DNA of 64,000 nt, from the NCBI RefSeq assembly GCF_014192215.1, contig NZ_JACHXP010000009.1:62001-126000 (forward strand). Reading direction: 5' to 3'. Of this stretch, positions 55,412-64,000 are shown in pieces. Position 1 is the stretch's first letter. Each line of letters opens with the position of its first letter. The notes below the pieces were generated by a model. It worked only from the letters and a program-made list of their open reading frames with translations, was not told the DNA's origin and made no database searches. The DNA is from Halomonas cerina. Its GTDB lineage: Bacteria > Pseudomonadota > Gammaproteobacteria > Pseudomonadales > Halomonadaceae. The position numbers and the translations under genes were made by a program.

Positions 55412-57094
55412 CTAGGTCTCCCCCTCCGCCTCGGCCCGCCAGACCGCCTCGATGAGCCCGCGGGTGGAGTCGTCCATGCCATCGAGCCCACGGTGATGCT
55501 CGAGGATCCGCTGGGTCTCGCCGGCGATCTTCTTGCCCAATTCCACCCCCCACTGGTCGAAGGGGTTGATGTCCCAGATGGTCGCCTGGACGAATACCTT
55601 GTGTTCATAGAGGGCGATCAAGGCCCCCAGGGTCGCTGGGGTCAGGCGGTCCAGCAGCAGGGTGCTGGAGGGCTGGTTGCCCCGGTAGTGCTTGTATTCG
55701 GGGCGCGGTCCCTCGTCCTCGATGGCATCGTCACCGAGCATCAGCACCCGTGACTGGGCGAAGCAGTTGGCCAGCGTCAGGCGATGCTGGGCCATCAGGT
55801 GGTCGCGGGTCGCCGGATCCTCGACATCGTCATAGCGCACCCGGGGGGCGATGAAGTCGCACTCCACCGCCTGGGTGCCCTGGTGGAGCAGCTGATAGAA
55901 GGCATGCTGGGCGTTGGGCCCTAGCTGTCCCCACAACACCGGGCAGGTGGAATAGTCGACCTGGTGGCCTTCGTGGGTGACCGACTTGCCGTTGGACTCC
56001 ATCTCCAGCTGTTCGAGGTAAGCGGCGAAGTACTCCAGCCGGCCATCATAGGGCAGGATCGAGTGGGCACGGATATCCAGGAAGTTGACGTTCCAGATCC
56101 CGGCGAGCGCCAGCAGCACCGGCAGGTTGTCGGCAAGCGGTGCCTCGCTGAAGTGGCGGTCCATGGCATGGGCCCCGGCCAGCAGCTCGCGGAAACGGTC
56201 CATGCCCACCACCAGGGCGATGGGCAGCCCGATGGCGCCCCACAGCGAATAGCGCCCACCGACCCACTCCCAGAATTCGAGCTGGTGGTCGGGGGCGATG
56301 CCCCAGTCGGCCATCTTCTCGGGACTCGCCGAGACGCCGATGAAGTGCTGACGCATGATCAGGTCGGTGTCGACCCCTTCCGGATGGCCGTCCATCAGCC
56401 GAGCCTTCAGCCAGTCCCGGGCGGTGCGGGCATTGGAGAGGGTGTCGATGGTGGTGAAGGACTTCGAGGAGAGCACGAACAGGGTGGTTTCGGGATTGAG
56501 CCGGGTCAGGTAATCGGCCAGCTGGGAGCCATCCATGGTCGAGGCGAAGTGCACATCGACCCGATGAATGCCCTCGGGCCGGTAGTCGGCCAGGGCATGG
56601 GTGACCATCAGCGGCCCCAGGTCGGAGCCCCCTACGCCGAGGTTGACCACATCGCGGATGGCCCGGCCGGTGGCGCCGCGCCACTGACCGGCATGGAAAC
56701 GCTCGACCATGGTCGCCATGCGCTCCAGGGTGGCATGCACCCCGGGCACCAGGTCCTCGCCGTCGACCACCAGCGAGGCCTCCGGCGGCAGGCGCAGGGC
56801 GGTATGCAGGGCCGGCCGATCCTCGCTGCGGTTGACCCGCTCGCCGGCCATCAGGCCGCGGATGGCCTCCGGCACCCCCGCCTCACGAGCCAGGTCCAGC
56901 AACAGCTCGAGGGTGGTTTCTGACCAGCGCTGCTTGGAGAGGTCGAGGGTCAGCCCGGCCGCGCGGCGACCGAAGGTCTCGAAGCGTCCGGGCTGTTCGG
57001 CGAAGAGGTTGCGCAGGTGCCGGCGTCCCATGCCGGCGGCATGTTCGGCGAGGGCACACCAGGCCCGCTGCTGGTCGATGGGAGTATGGCGCAT
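55412..57094 (-). CDS. pgi: Glucose-6-phosphate isomerase
   Basis: A 560-aa glycolytic enzyme interconverting glucose-6-phosphate and fructose-6-phosphate. Signatures GVGGSDLGPLMVTHAL, the second PGI pattern region SSKSFTTIDTLSNARTA and the C-terminal QWGVELGKKIA are conserved. The start at 57094 is supported by AGGAGGAGATCC. It is divergent from cmoA with an 86-bp gap and is the first gene of the leftward block. Confidence 0.97.
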   Translation of the reverse strand: MRHTPIDQQRAWCALAEHAAGMGRRHLRNLFAEQPGRFETFGRRAAGLTLDLSKQRWSETTLELLLDLAREAGVPEAIRGLMAGERVNRSEDRPALHTALRLPPEASLVVDGEDLVPGVHATLERMATMVERFHAGQWRGATGRAIRDVVNLGVGGSDLGPLMVTHALADYRPEGIHRVDVHFASTMDGSQLADYLTRLNPETTLFVLSSKSFTTIDTLSNARTARDWLKARLMDGHPEGVDTDLIMRQHFIGVSASPEKMADWGIAPDHQLEFWEWVGGRYSLWGAIGLPIALVVGMDRFRELLAGAHAMDRHFSEAPLADNLPVLLALAGIWNVNFLDIRAHSILPYDGRLEYFAAYLEQLEMESNGKSVTHEGHQVDYSTCPVLWGQLGPNAQHAFYQLLHQGTQAVECDFIAPRVRYDDVEDPATRDHLMAQHRLTLANCFAQSRVLMLGDDAIEDEGPRPEYKHYRGNQPSSTLLLDRLTPATLGALIALYEHKVFVQATIWDINPFDQWGVELGKKIAGETQRILEHHRGLDGMDDSTRGLIEAVWRAEAEGET

Positions 57095-57180
57095 GGATCT
57101 CCTCCTGGACGTCCTGTCGTGCAGCCAACAGCAGGGAAGCGTAGAATAAGGGCCTTCCAGCCTACTGCTCCAGCCTGCCC

Positions 57181-57921
57181 ATGAGTGACGCATCTTACCG
57201 TGACGCCATCTTTTCGACACCCCTGGACCGGGTGGCGAGCTTTTCCTTCGACGAGCGCGTGGTGGCCTGCTTTCCCGATATGATCCGCCGCTCGGTGCCG
57301 GGCTACGGCCAGATACTCGCCATGCTGGGACTGATCGCGCGGCGCCACCTGCGCCACGGCGGGCATGTCTACGACCTGGGCTGCTCGTTGGGCGCCGGGG
57401 GGCTGGCGCTGGCCGGGCGGCTTTCCCCCGACGCCTTTCGCTATACCGGCGTCGACCTCTCGCCGGCCATGGTCGCCCGGGCCCGGCAGACCCTGGCGGA
57501 CGAGTGTCCCGAGCACGCCATGACGGTCCTCGAAGGCGATATCCGCATTCTGGACTACCGCCCGTCGGGAATGATCATGCTCAACTTCACGCTGCAGTTC
57601 CTGGCCCCGGAGGAGCGCGACGCGGTGATCGCCCGTCTGTATGATGCCCTAGAGCCCGGTGGGGTGCTGGTGCTCTCCGAGAAGATCAAGGCCGACGACG
57701 AGCAGGACAATGCCTGGCTGGTGGAGCGCTACCATGACTTCAAGCGCGCCAACGGCTACAGCGAGTTGGAGATCAGCCAGAAGCGTAACGCCCTGGAAAA
57801 TGTGCTGGTTCCCGACACCCTGACCGCGCACCACACGCGCCTGGCGCGGGCTGGCTTCCCGCGCTCGCTGACGTGGTTCCAGCACCTGAACTTCGCTTCC
57901 CTGATCGCCTTCAAAGCCTGA
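57181..57921 (+). CDS. cmoA: tRNA carboxy-SAM synthase CmoA
   Basis: A 246-aa enzyme making carboxy-S-adenosyl-methionine from SAM and prephenate for cmo5U34 modification of tRNA. Rossmann motif VYDLGCSLGAGGLALA, then YTGVDLSPAMVARA and MIMLNFTLQFLAPEERD. Length equals E. coli CmoA (247). In E. coli cmoB follows directly; here three unrelated genes separate them. A phospholipase D-like gene starts 21 bp downstream. Confidence 0.96.
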   Translation: MSDASYRDAIFSTPLDRVASFSFDERVVACFPDMIRRSVPGYGQILAMLGLIARRHLRHGGHVYDLGCSLGAGGLALAGRLSPDAFRYTGVDLSPAMVARARQTLADECPEHAMTVLEGDIRILDYRPSGMIMLNFTLQFLAPEERDAVIARLYDALEPGGVLVLSEKIKADDEQDNAWLVERYHDFKRANGYSELEISQKRNALENVLVPDTLTAHHTRLARAGFPRSLTWFQHLNFASLIAFKA

Positions 57922-57942
57922 GGATCAGGCACCGGGGGCCTG

Positions 57943-59367
57943 ATGAGCAGCCTATCCGTTCTCGTGACATTGGTCCTGCTGTCCGCCTGGCTGGGCACGG
58001 CCTGGTGGCAGGTGCGCAAGCCCTTGCCCCGCGGCCTTCACCTCTGCGGCCCCTGGCACGAAGCCCGGGATCCGGTCCTGCTGCTCGACGAGACCTGGTT
58101 GGATACCGCCGGCCGACGGCAGTGCCGACAGCAGATCTTCGACGAGTGGCTGGCGCTTATCGGCCAGGCCCGTCGTCGGGTGGTGATCGACATCTTCCAG
58201 TTCGGCGTGCTGGCCGACGAGGCGTGCCACCGCCCCATCGCCAGCGAGCTCTGCCAGACCCTGCTGCTTCGCAAGGCAGAGGTGCCAGCCCTCGACGTAT
58301 TGGTGATCACCGACCCGATCAACACCTGCTACGGTGACCAACTGCCGGCGCACCTGGCGGCGCTGCGCCAGGCCGGTATCCAGGTGGTGGTCACCGACCT
58401 GCGTCCCGGCCGGGACCCTAACCCGACCTGGACGGCGCTGTGGCGTCTCGCCTTCCAATGGTTCGGCACTCCCCCGCCCCGGGGCGGCTGGCTGCCCAAC
58501 CCCCTCGGCCCGGGGCGCGTCACCCTGCGCTGCTACCTGTCCGTGCTCAACCTCAATGCCAATCATCGCAAGGTGCTGGTGGTCGATCGGGGCGAGGAGT
58601 GGCTGGCGGTGGTCGGGTCGGCCAACGCCGATGACGGTAGCAGCGCCTATCGCGACACGGCGCTGCGCCTTCGTGGGCCCGCGGTCCTGGACCTGCTGCA
58701 CAGCGAACTGGCCATCGCCGCCTTTTCGGGCGGCTCCCCCCTTCCCACCCCAAGCCCCCCGACCTCCCCGTTTCTCGGGATACCTCGGCTGCGGGTCCTC
58801 ACCGAAGGCGCCATCCGCGACGCCCTGCTGGTGCTGATCGACCAGGCCCGGGACGACGAGTGCCTCGACATCAACGCCCTCTACCTCGCCCACCGGCGGG
58901 TAATCCGGGCCCTGTGCCGGGCCCACGCGCGGGGGGTGACGGTGCGCCTGCTGCTCGACCCCAACGTCAGTCACTTCGGCCGGCGCAGTCCCGGCCTGCC
59001 CAATCGTCCGGTGGCCCGCGAGCTTCACGCCGCGGGACTGGCCATCCGCTGGAGCGCGGTACCCGACATTCATGCCCATAGCAAGGTCCTGCTGCGTCAC
59101 GGTGGGGCCCGGCCAGCGGCCCTGCTGGTCGGTTCGGCCAACTACACGCGGCGCAGTCTCGACGACTACAACTTCGAAGCCGCGGTACACCTCGTCGCCG
59201 GACACGACCATCCGGTGATCCGCCGTGCCCGGGAAAGCTTCAGCCGCTATTGGCATAATCGCGACGGCGAACGTCACAGCCACCCCTACACGGCCTTCGA
59301 CGATGCCACGCGCTGGCGCTACTGGCGCTATCGCCTGATGGAGGCCAGCGGCTGGTGCCTCTTCTAG
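57943..59367 (+). CDS. Phospholipase D/cardiolipin synthase-like protein with one altered HKD motif
   Basis: A 474-aa protein with an N-terminal membrane anchor (VLVTLVLLSAWLGTAWW). The first HKD motif is intact (NHRKVLVVDRGEEWLAVVGSAN; His208, Lys210, Asp215). The second has histidine in place of aspartate (HAHSKVLLRH; His379, Lys381, His386), with the conserved GSANYTRRSLDDYNFE after it. PLD enzymes use two HKD histidines for phosphodiester transfer, so activity may persist. It is probably membrane lipid-related. It likely shares transcription with cmoA. Confidence 0.85.
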   Translation: MSSLSVLVTLVLLSAWLGTAWWQVRKPLPRGLHLCGPWHEARDPVLLLDETWLDTAGRRQCRQQIFDEWLALIGQARRRVVIDIFQFGVLADEACHRPIASELCQTLLLRKAEVPALDVLVITDPINTCYGDQLPAHLAALRQAGIQVVVTDLRPGRDPNPTWTALWRLAFQWFGTPPPRGGWLPNPLGPGRVTLRCYLSVLNLNANHRKVLVVDRGEEWLAVVGSANADDGSSAYRDTALRLRGPAVLDLLHSELAIAAFSGGSPLPTPSPPTSPFLGIPRLRVLTEGAIRDALLVLIDQARDDECLDINALYLAHRRVIRALCRAHARGVTVRLLLDPNVSHFGRRSPGLPNRPVARELHAAGLAIRWSAVPDIHAHSKVLLRHGGARPAALLVGSANYTRRSLDDYNFEAAVHLVAGHDHPVIRRARESFSRYWHNRDGERHSHPYTAFDDATRWRYWRYRLMEASGWCLF

Positions 59368-59512
59368 GGCGAGGCTTTCCGCACCCGCTGACCTGATTCC
59401 AGTCTCTCGACGTCACCTCGCTGAACGCCGTCAAGGAGTGGTAACCCGGTGCGGCCACTATATTGAAAGAACGTCCATACTTGTTCCTTCGAACGTAAGG
59501 GGAGGATTGGCC

Positions 59513-60073
59513 ATGTTCGACCTGGATCGCTTCAGGGAAGCATGCTGCCTCGCCGCGGCAGGTGGGGAGGCTCAGCAAGCCACCCGCGAGCTCCTGGCCA
59601 GGGCATTGGAAGACACCCCCGGTATGCTCGAGGCCCTAGGTGAGCCGCGGCGAGCGGGCATCCAAACGCTACATCGCTCGGCCGAGCTGACGATCCTCAA
59701 CGTGGTTTGGGGGCCACGCATGATCCTTATGCCCCATAACCACAACATGTGGGCCGTCATTGGCATCTACACAGGCCGCGAGGACAATATCCTGTGGCGG
59801 CGCGTGCCGAACGTTCCTGCAGGTCGCATCGAGGCCCACGGAGCGACAGACCTCGGCCAAGGCGATGTCCTGCCCCTGGACCGAGATGTCATCCATTCCG
59901 TGACCAACCCGCTGGACCGACTGACGGGCGCCATCCATATCTATGGCGGTGACTTCTTCGCGGTAACACGCAGCGAATGGGATCCGGAGCGCCTGGAGGA
60001 GCGGCCATATAACGTGGAAAGGAATCTTCAGCTGTTCGAGGAAAGCAACCGCCTATCCGCGGCACGGCACTGA
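59513..60073 (+). CDS. Cupin protein resembling cysteine dioxygenase
   Basis: A 186-aa protein with a cupin core. The histidines H75 and H77 in MPHNHNMWAVIGIYTGRED and H128 in DRDVIHSVTNP fit a three-histidine iron site of the thiol-dioxygenase type. E90 follows the first motif as in classical cupins. The substrate is unknown; cysteine or 3-mercaptopropionate dioxygenase-like activity is possible. GGGGAGGATTGGCC gives a strong ribosome site. It lies 145 bp after the PLD-like gene and is convergent with the metallo-hydrolase gene. Confidence 0.75.
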   Translation: MFDLDRFREACCLAAAGGEAQQATRELLARALEDTPGMLEALGEPRRAGIQTLHRSAELTILNVVWGPRMILMPHNHNMWAVIGIYTGREDNILWRRVPNVPAGRIEAHGATDLGQGDVLPLDRDVIHSVTNPLDRLTGAIHIYGGDFFAVTRSEWDPERLEERPYNVERNLQLFEESNRLSAARH

Positions 60074-60088
60074 GCCGGCCCTGCCCCC

Positions 60089-61141
60089 TCAGGAGGCAGC
60101 TGCCAGGCGATAGACGCTGCCCACCAGGCTCGGCGCATAGCGACCCGGGCTGAAGGCCTCGGCCAGTCGCATCTTCGCCCGCCAGCCCGTGCAGTGCCCC
60201 GGCGCGACGAGGCGGGGCTGGATACGGGTCTCGAGGTCGCGAACCGTGGCCTCGATGCGCGCTTCCATCCCCTTGCCCGCCAGATGATAGCCCCCGTGGA
60301 CCAGGTCGACCGGTAGGCTCGGGAATAGCTTCTGCACCGTCAGGCAGGCGTTGACGATGCCGGCATGGGAACACGCCGAGAAGAGGCTCACGCCACGTCC
60401 TCTCACACAGGCGGCGACAAAGCGTTCGTCCATGATCAGAGGGTCGGGCTCGCAGCGCTCCCCCCGAAAGCTGTGATGGCCGGGAAGGCCGGTCTCGTAC
60501 TCGGTGACGCGCTCGATCTCCCCGCTGCCGAAGAAGAACCCCTCGCACAGCGGGTGGGGGGTGCCTTGGGTGACGACCTGTCCACCCGCCCGGGCGATGT
60601 CGTCGAAGGTCGGCTCCAGCGGCAACATGGCCATGATCCCGCTCGGCAACAGAGCCCCGCGCTGGTCGGGACGGTCGGGATGCAGATCGACCACCGGCGG
60701 CGACAGCCCCGCCGCGTCCCGGGCCGCGCGGATGGCAGCGACCACCGCCGGCAGGCCGCCACTGTGGTCGAAATGCCAGTGGGAGAGGAAGAGACACTCG
60801 ATGCTCGCCAGGTCGATATCCAGGCGCGCGACATTATCGAGCCAGATGTCAGGATAGGGGCCGACATCGAACAGCAGACTGTGCGCCTGCCCGTCCCGGC
60901 GCCCTGTCACCAGCACGGAGAGCCCGTGGCAGGCACAGCAGAGCCGATCGAACACGGTCTTGCATTCGTGACCCTCGTGATGGCGGCTCGGCGGCGTGCG
61001 TTCGATGAGCCGCGCCACTTCGGGGCTCTGGGGCACACCCGGATCAATGCTGGACAACGTGTCGGTCTCGTTGTCCACGATCACCATGACCTCCAGTTCA
61101 TCGAGCCATGTCATGCCGTCGGGAAGTGGTTCCTGGGTCAT
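60089..61141 (-). CDS. Metallo-beta-lactamase-fold hydrolase
   Basis: A 350-aa protein with the MBL metal motif SHWHFDHSGGLPAV. Further ligand histidines occur at GHHSFRGE, CSHAGIVNA and GHCTGW. The arrangement matches the subgroup that contains the methyl-ribofuranosylaminobenzene phosphate synthase of methanogens, a group with undefined bacterial roles. GGAGGGGCTGCC precedes the start. It lies between cupin and cmoB genes, divergent from cmoB (198 bp). Confidence 0.85.
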   Translation of the reverse strand: MTQEPLPDGMTWLDELEVMVIVDNETDTLSSIDPGVPQSPEVARLIERTPPSRHHEGHECKTVFDRLCCACHGLSVLVTGRRDGQAHSLLFDVGPYPDIWLDNVARLDIDLASIECLFLSHWHFDHSGGLPAVVAAIRAARDAAGLSPPVVDLHPDRPDQRGALLPSGIMAMLPLEPTFDDIARAGGQVVTQGTPHPLCEGFFFGSGEIERVTEYETGLPGHHSFRGERCEPDPLIMDERFVAACVRGRGVSLFSACSHAGIVNACLTVQKLFPSLPVDLVHGGYHLAGKGMEARIEATVRDLETRIQPRLVAPGHCTGWRAKMRLAEAFSPGRYAPSLVGSVYRLAAAS

Positions 61142-61339
61142 GGCAGCCCCTCCTCCCTTGCCTCCGCCTTATAGAGCAGACTAGCAGGGCAAGGAATCGA
61201 CTGCCTGGTGCTCCGCGTTCCAGGCATCGCGTATGTCCCGTCGTCATCGCCATGCCCTCTCGGGTACACTCTGGCCCCGGCCAGCGGCGGCGATCTTGCT
61301 GCCAGCGCACGATGATTCCACTCCTGACCAGGCGAACCA

Positions 61340-62326
61340 ATGCAGCCCCCACATCGCGCCCTCTACCACGCCTTTGTCGACCAGGGGCTCGAGACCTGGC
61401 TGGCCCGGCTGCCCGAGCAGCTGGCCGGTGGCCTCGATCGCCGCCGCTACGGTGACCTGCCCGCCTGGGAGAAGGCGGTGGCCAAGCTGCCGCCGCTGCC
61501 TGCCGACCGCCATGTCCGGCTGGACGCGGACGCGGTGACGGTCGACTGCGATCTCGGTACCTCGCGTCGCCGCCAGGCCGAGAACCTGCTGCGCGTCCTG
61601 ATGCCTTGGCGCAAGGGGCCCTACCGCCTCGGTGGCATCGCCATCGAGACCGAATGGCGCTCCGACTGGAAGTGGCGGCGAGTGGCCCCGCACCTGGCAT
61701 CGCTGGCCGGCCGGCGGGTACTCGACGTGGGTGGTGGCAACGGCTATCACGCCTGGCGCATGGCCGGGCAAGGGGCCGCCTTCGTGCTGGTGATCGACCC
61801 CTCGCCGCGCTTCTACTGGCAGTTCCAGGCGGTGCGCCATTTCGTCGGGGAGGCGGACAGGGGCGTGACCCACTTCCTGCCGGTGGGCATCGAGGCAGTC
61901 CCCGAGGGGCTGGGGTTCTTCGATACGGTATTCTCCATGGGCGTGCTGTACCATCGCCCTTCGCCGCTGGAGCACCTGCTGCAGCTGAAGGGCGCATTGC
62001 GTCCCGGTGGCGAGCTGGTGCTGGAAACCCTGGTGGTCGAGGGCGATGCCCGCACCGTGCTGTTGCCGGGCAATCGCTACGCCGCCATGCCCAATGTCTA
62101 CTTCCTGCCTTCCTCCGCCGCCCTATGCACCTGGCTTGCGCGCTGCGGCTTCGAGCATGTGCGGGTGGTGGACGAGGCCGATACCACGCGAGACGAGCAG
62201 CGTGCCACCGACTGGATGACCTTCCAGTCCCTGGCCGACTTCCTTGACCCGGCCGACACCGCCCTGACACGGGAGGGCTACCCGGCTCCTCGGCGCGCCG
62301 TGGTCATCGCCAACGCGCCAAGGTAG
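61340..62326 (+). CDS. cmoB: tRNA U34 carboxymethyltransferase CmoB
   Basis: A 328-aa enzyme that transfers the carboxymethyl group of carboxy-SAM to ho5U34, forming cmo5U in tRNAs that read four-fold codons. The N-terminal segment (LPPLPADRHVRLDADAVTV) and GRRVLDVGGGNGYHAWRMAGQG are family-specific; FDTVFSMGVLYHRPSPLEHL is the catalytic region. It acts with CmoA, 3.4 kb away. The start at 61340 has only a weak ribosome site. Confidence 0.95.
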   Translation: MQPPHRALYHAFVDQGLETWLARLPEQLAGGLDRRRYGDLPAWEKAVAKLPPLPADRHVRLDADAVTVDCDLGTSRRRQAENLLRVLMPWRKGPYRLGGIAIETEWRSDWKWRRVAPHLASLAGRRVLDVGGGNGYHAWRMAGQGAAFVLVIDPSPRFYWQFQAVRHFVGEADRGVTHFLPVGIEAVPEGLGFFDTVFSMGVLYHRPSPLEHLLQLKGALRPGGELVLETLVVEGDARTVLLPGNRYAAMPNVYFLPSSAALCTWLARCGFEHVRVVDEADTTRDEQRATDWMTFQSLADFLDPADTALTREGYPAPRRAVVIANAPR

Positions 62327-62359
62327 GCGTTACTCCGTCGAGACGGCTGCCCCCGGAGC

Positions 62360-63490
62360 TCAGGCGACATCGTCGTCGCTCCCGGTCACGTCACGGCGCA
62401 CGGCCTCCACCCCATGGGCGGAGATGAAGCCATGCGCATGGGCATGTTCCGCCATCCGCACGCTGTCGGTGGCCAGCACCAGATCGCAGCGGGTGTGGCG
62501 GATCTGGTCGCGCAACCGCTGGATGGCGCGCTCCCGGTCTGGCCGCCGGTCCACACGACGGATGTAGATCGCCTGCACGCGATCGGGATAGGCCTTGACG
62601 ATTCGGGTATAGACCTCGGGGTCATGCTGCCCGCTGTCGCCGATCAGGATACAGGGCACCCCCTCGAATAGCGCCAGCATGCGGCTGATCAATTTCTGCT
62701 TGTGATCCTCGGCCCGGCGCGGCCAGGGATGGCGCAGGGACAGGCCCCACTCGCGCAGGAACAGGATCGGCCCGACCGGAATACGATTGAGCTGGAAGAA
62801 GGTCTCCAGCACCTCGTAGATTGCCCAGGGCCCCCGCGACACGTACAGGATGGGCCGCTCGCCCCGATCATCGGCGCCGCGATGCAAAGCTTGGTACAGC
62901 GATGCGACACCGGGAAAGGCCGTGCGGCGGTGGGGTTTCTCGATGAACAGCCGATAGAGCATGCCGAGCTTGTGGGCCACGCCGGTGTACATCACGGTAT
63001 CGTCGATATCGCTGATCACCAGCAGATCGGTCTCGGGGGCCGGGATATAGACGTCCGCGGTAGCGCACACCGGCGCTTCGTGGTCGGCCGTGACTCGCAG
63101 GTCGGCCTGGTGCCAGGCGGTATCGCGCGGCAGGTGCGGGGAGAGCGGCAGGTGGGCGTCGAAATAGCCGTCAGGGTTCGTGGTCACGGTGACGTGACTG
63201 TCGGCCAGGCGGATCTCGACGCTGGCACCGGCCAGGCCGCGGCGGGCGATGCGACGCACCACATCGGCCAGGTCGCGCAAAAAGCCGCGCCGCGGCAACA
63301 TCCGCGCCAGCGGCGACTGTCGGAACACACGCCCCGTCAGGAAGGCTTCCCGATGCGAGCCATACCCCCGATAGGGGGTGACCGTCAGGCCACCGCGGCC
63401 ATGATCACGCTTCATCGGTCGGGCCACGACCCGCACCAGTCGCTTGACGAACAGGGTGACGTGGCAAAGCGCCTGTCTCACCCTCGTCAT
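62360..63490 (-). CDS. App1-family phosphatidate phosphatase domain protein (DUF2183)
   Basis: A 376-aa protein. Its second half is the App1 catalytic domain with the HAD-like DxDxT motif (LLVISDIDDTVMYTG). It is followed by PHRRTAFPGVASLYQALHRG, LYVSRGPWAIYEVLETFF, LREWGLSLRHPWPRRAEDHK and LIGDSGQHDPEVYTRIV. In yeast, App1 dephosphorylates phosphatidate; bacterial members are uncharacterised. The first half has a beta-rich region (VTVTTNPDGYFDAHLPL). It ends 33 bp from the convergent cmoB. Confidence 0.88.
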   Translation of the reverse strand: MTRVRQALCHVTLFVKRLVRVVARPMKRDHGRGGLTVTPYRGYGSHREAFLTGRVFRQSPLARMLPRRGFLRDLADVVRRIARRGLAGASVEIRLADSHVTVTTNPDGYFDAHLPLSPHLPRDTAWHQADLRVTADHEAPVCATADVYIPAPETDLLVISDIDDTVMYTGVAHKLGMLYRLFIEKPHRRTAFPGVASLYQALHRGADDRGERPILYVSRGPWAIYEVLETFFQLNRIPVGPILFLREWGLSLRHPWPRRAEDHKQKLISRMLALFEGVPCILIGDSGQHDPEVYTRIVKAYPDRVQAIYIRRVDRRPDRERAIQRLRDQIRHTRCDLVLATDSVRMAEHAHAHGFISAHGVEAVRRDVTGSDDDVA

Positions 63491-63721
63491 CCTGTCCGGT
63501 AGCCGCGCCGGGAAGTGTCGCTCATGGTCGGTCGCCGAGTCATGGTCATGACCCCAAGCCTAGCCCCAACCCAGCAGCTCCCGCACGTCCTTGGCCTCCC
63601 TTGACGATAATCTGCGCCAGGTAGAGACGCCGAGCGTACCGAACGTGCCAGGAATAACGTGGTGAAACTCAGCCCCATCGGCCAGCTAAGGTCGGCGTAG
63701 GGCATCACCGGCGGAGGGGGC

Positions 63722-64000
63722 CTACCGCCTCAGGATCACCAGCCAGCGCCCCAGGTTGAGCAGGCTGGCTAGCGACGCCGCCACATAGGTGAAGGCGCAG
63801 GCGGTGAGCACATGGCGGGCAGCGGCCAGGTCGCGGGGCGGAATGTACTCCTCGAGCAGCGGCAGGGCACGCTGGAAGCTGGCGTCGAACTCCACCGGCA
63901 GGGTAATGAGGTGCACCAGGGCGGCGGCACCGAAGCTGAACACCGCGGCCAGCACCAGTACCAGACTGCCCCCGGGCATGCGGGTGGCCACCAGCAGTAC
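63722..64000 (-). CDS. Zinc metallopeptidase, YugP/Zn_peptidase_2 family (3' part only)
   Basis: A C-terminal fragment of 92 codons running off the right edge; the GTG at 63991 is internal, since the frame stays open to 64000. The segment LVHLITLPVEFDASFQRALPLLEEY, then LTACAFTYVAASLASLL and a terminal membrane helix, is the typical end of DUF2-type membrane zinc peptidases. The HExxH motif would lie outside the window. Confidence 0.82.
   Translation of the reverse strand, partial: VLLVATRMPGGSLVLVLAAVFSFGAAALVHLITLPVEFDASFQRALPLLEEYIPPRDLAAARHVLTACAFTYVAASLASLLNLGRWLVILRR

Noticed and set aside
63487..63708. 73-codon frame between the App1-type and metallopeptidase genes
   Set aside because: No supporting ribosome site or homology; probably an open stretch by chance.

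Overview
The window looks like 64 kb of chromosome from a GC-rich gammaproteobacterium of the halomonad group (Halomonadaceae). This rests on gene order and protein character: the nnr-tsaE-amiB-mutL-miaA-hfq-hflX-hflK-hflC-hisZ-purA series with queG divergent, orn/rsgA/psd beside epmA/efp/epmB, a long two-ACT SerB, a long-form LeuA, and acidic soluble proteins typical of a moderate halophile. No rRNA, tRNA, CRISPR array or prophage was seen. Assignment to the family is inference; nothing in the window gives a species.

Layout. 1-4.2 kb: a tripartite tricarboxylate transporter operon (tctC, tctB, tctA) followed by a GntR/FCD regulator. 4.3-13.5 kb: htpG with a near-consensus sigma-32 promoter, a DUF1232 protein, a soluble lytic transglycosylase, a LysE/RhtB exporter, a TM2 protein, a cold-shock protein, a repeat-containing lipoprotein, an orphan tnpB insertion element and the VOC gene it abuts. 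13.5-24 kb: yegS, a CPA2 antiporter, pepN, a DUF454 protein, hsp20, yajQ, a GNAT/RimK-like divergent pair and cobO. 24-37.4 kb: the long leftward nnr-to-purA series. 37.4-45.1 kb: queG, orn, rsgA, a sulfurtransferase, psd and the complete EF-P beta-lysylation set (efp, epmA, epmB). 45.3-57.1 kb: leuA with an 18-codon Leu-rich leader peptide, a bacterial voltage-gated cation channel, a 52-aa Pmp3-type peptide, serB, parC, parE, yqiA and pgi, all leftward. 57.2-64 kb: cmoA and cmoB separated by a phospholipase D-like gene, a cupin gene and a metallo-beta-lactamase-fold gene, then an App1-type phosphatase and the 3' end of a zinc metallopeptidase gene.

The most unusual signal is not a gene. Six intergenic spaces carry tandem 7-bp repeats (AGCCCGT, AGCCCGA, AGCGCCG or AGCTCGT, or their complements). 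In at least five of them the array is one arm of an imperfect inverted repeat whose other arm is made of degenerate heptads in the opposite sense. In nearly every case one edge lies at, or within a few bases of, a flanking stop codon. I know of no named family with this architecture. Other points worth attention are two perfect 36-bp palindromes, REP-like elements at three places, the tnpB element whose right end supplies the stop codon of the VOC gene, and a voltage-gated channel whose filter is acidic at the positions that make engineered CavAb calcium-selective.
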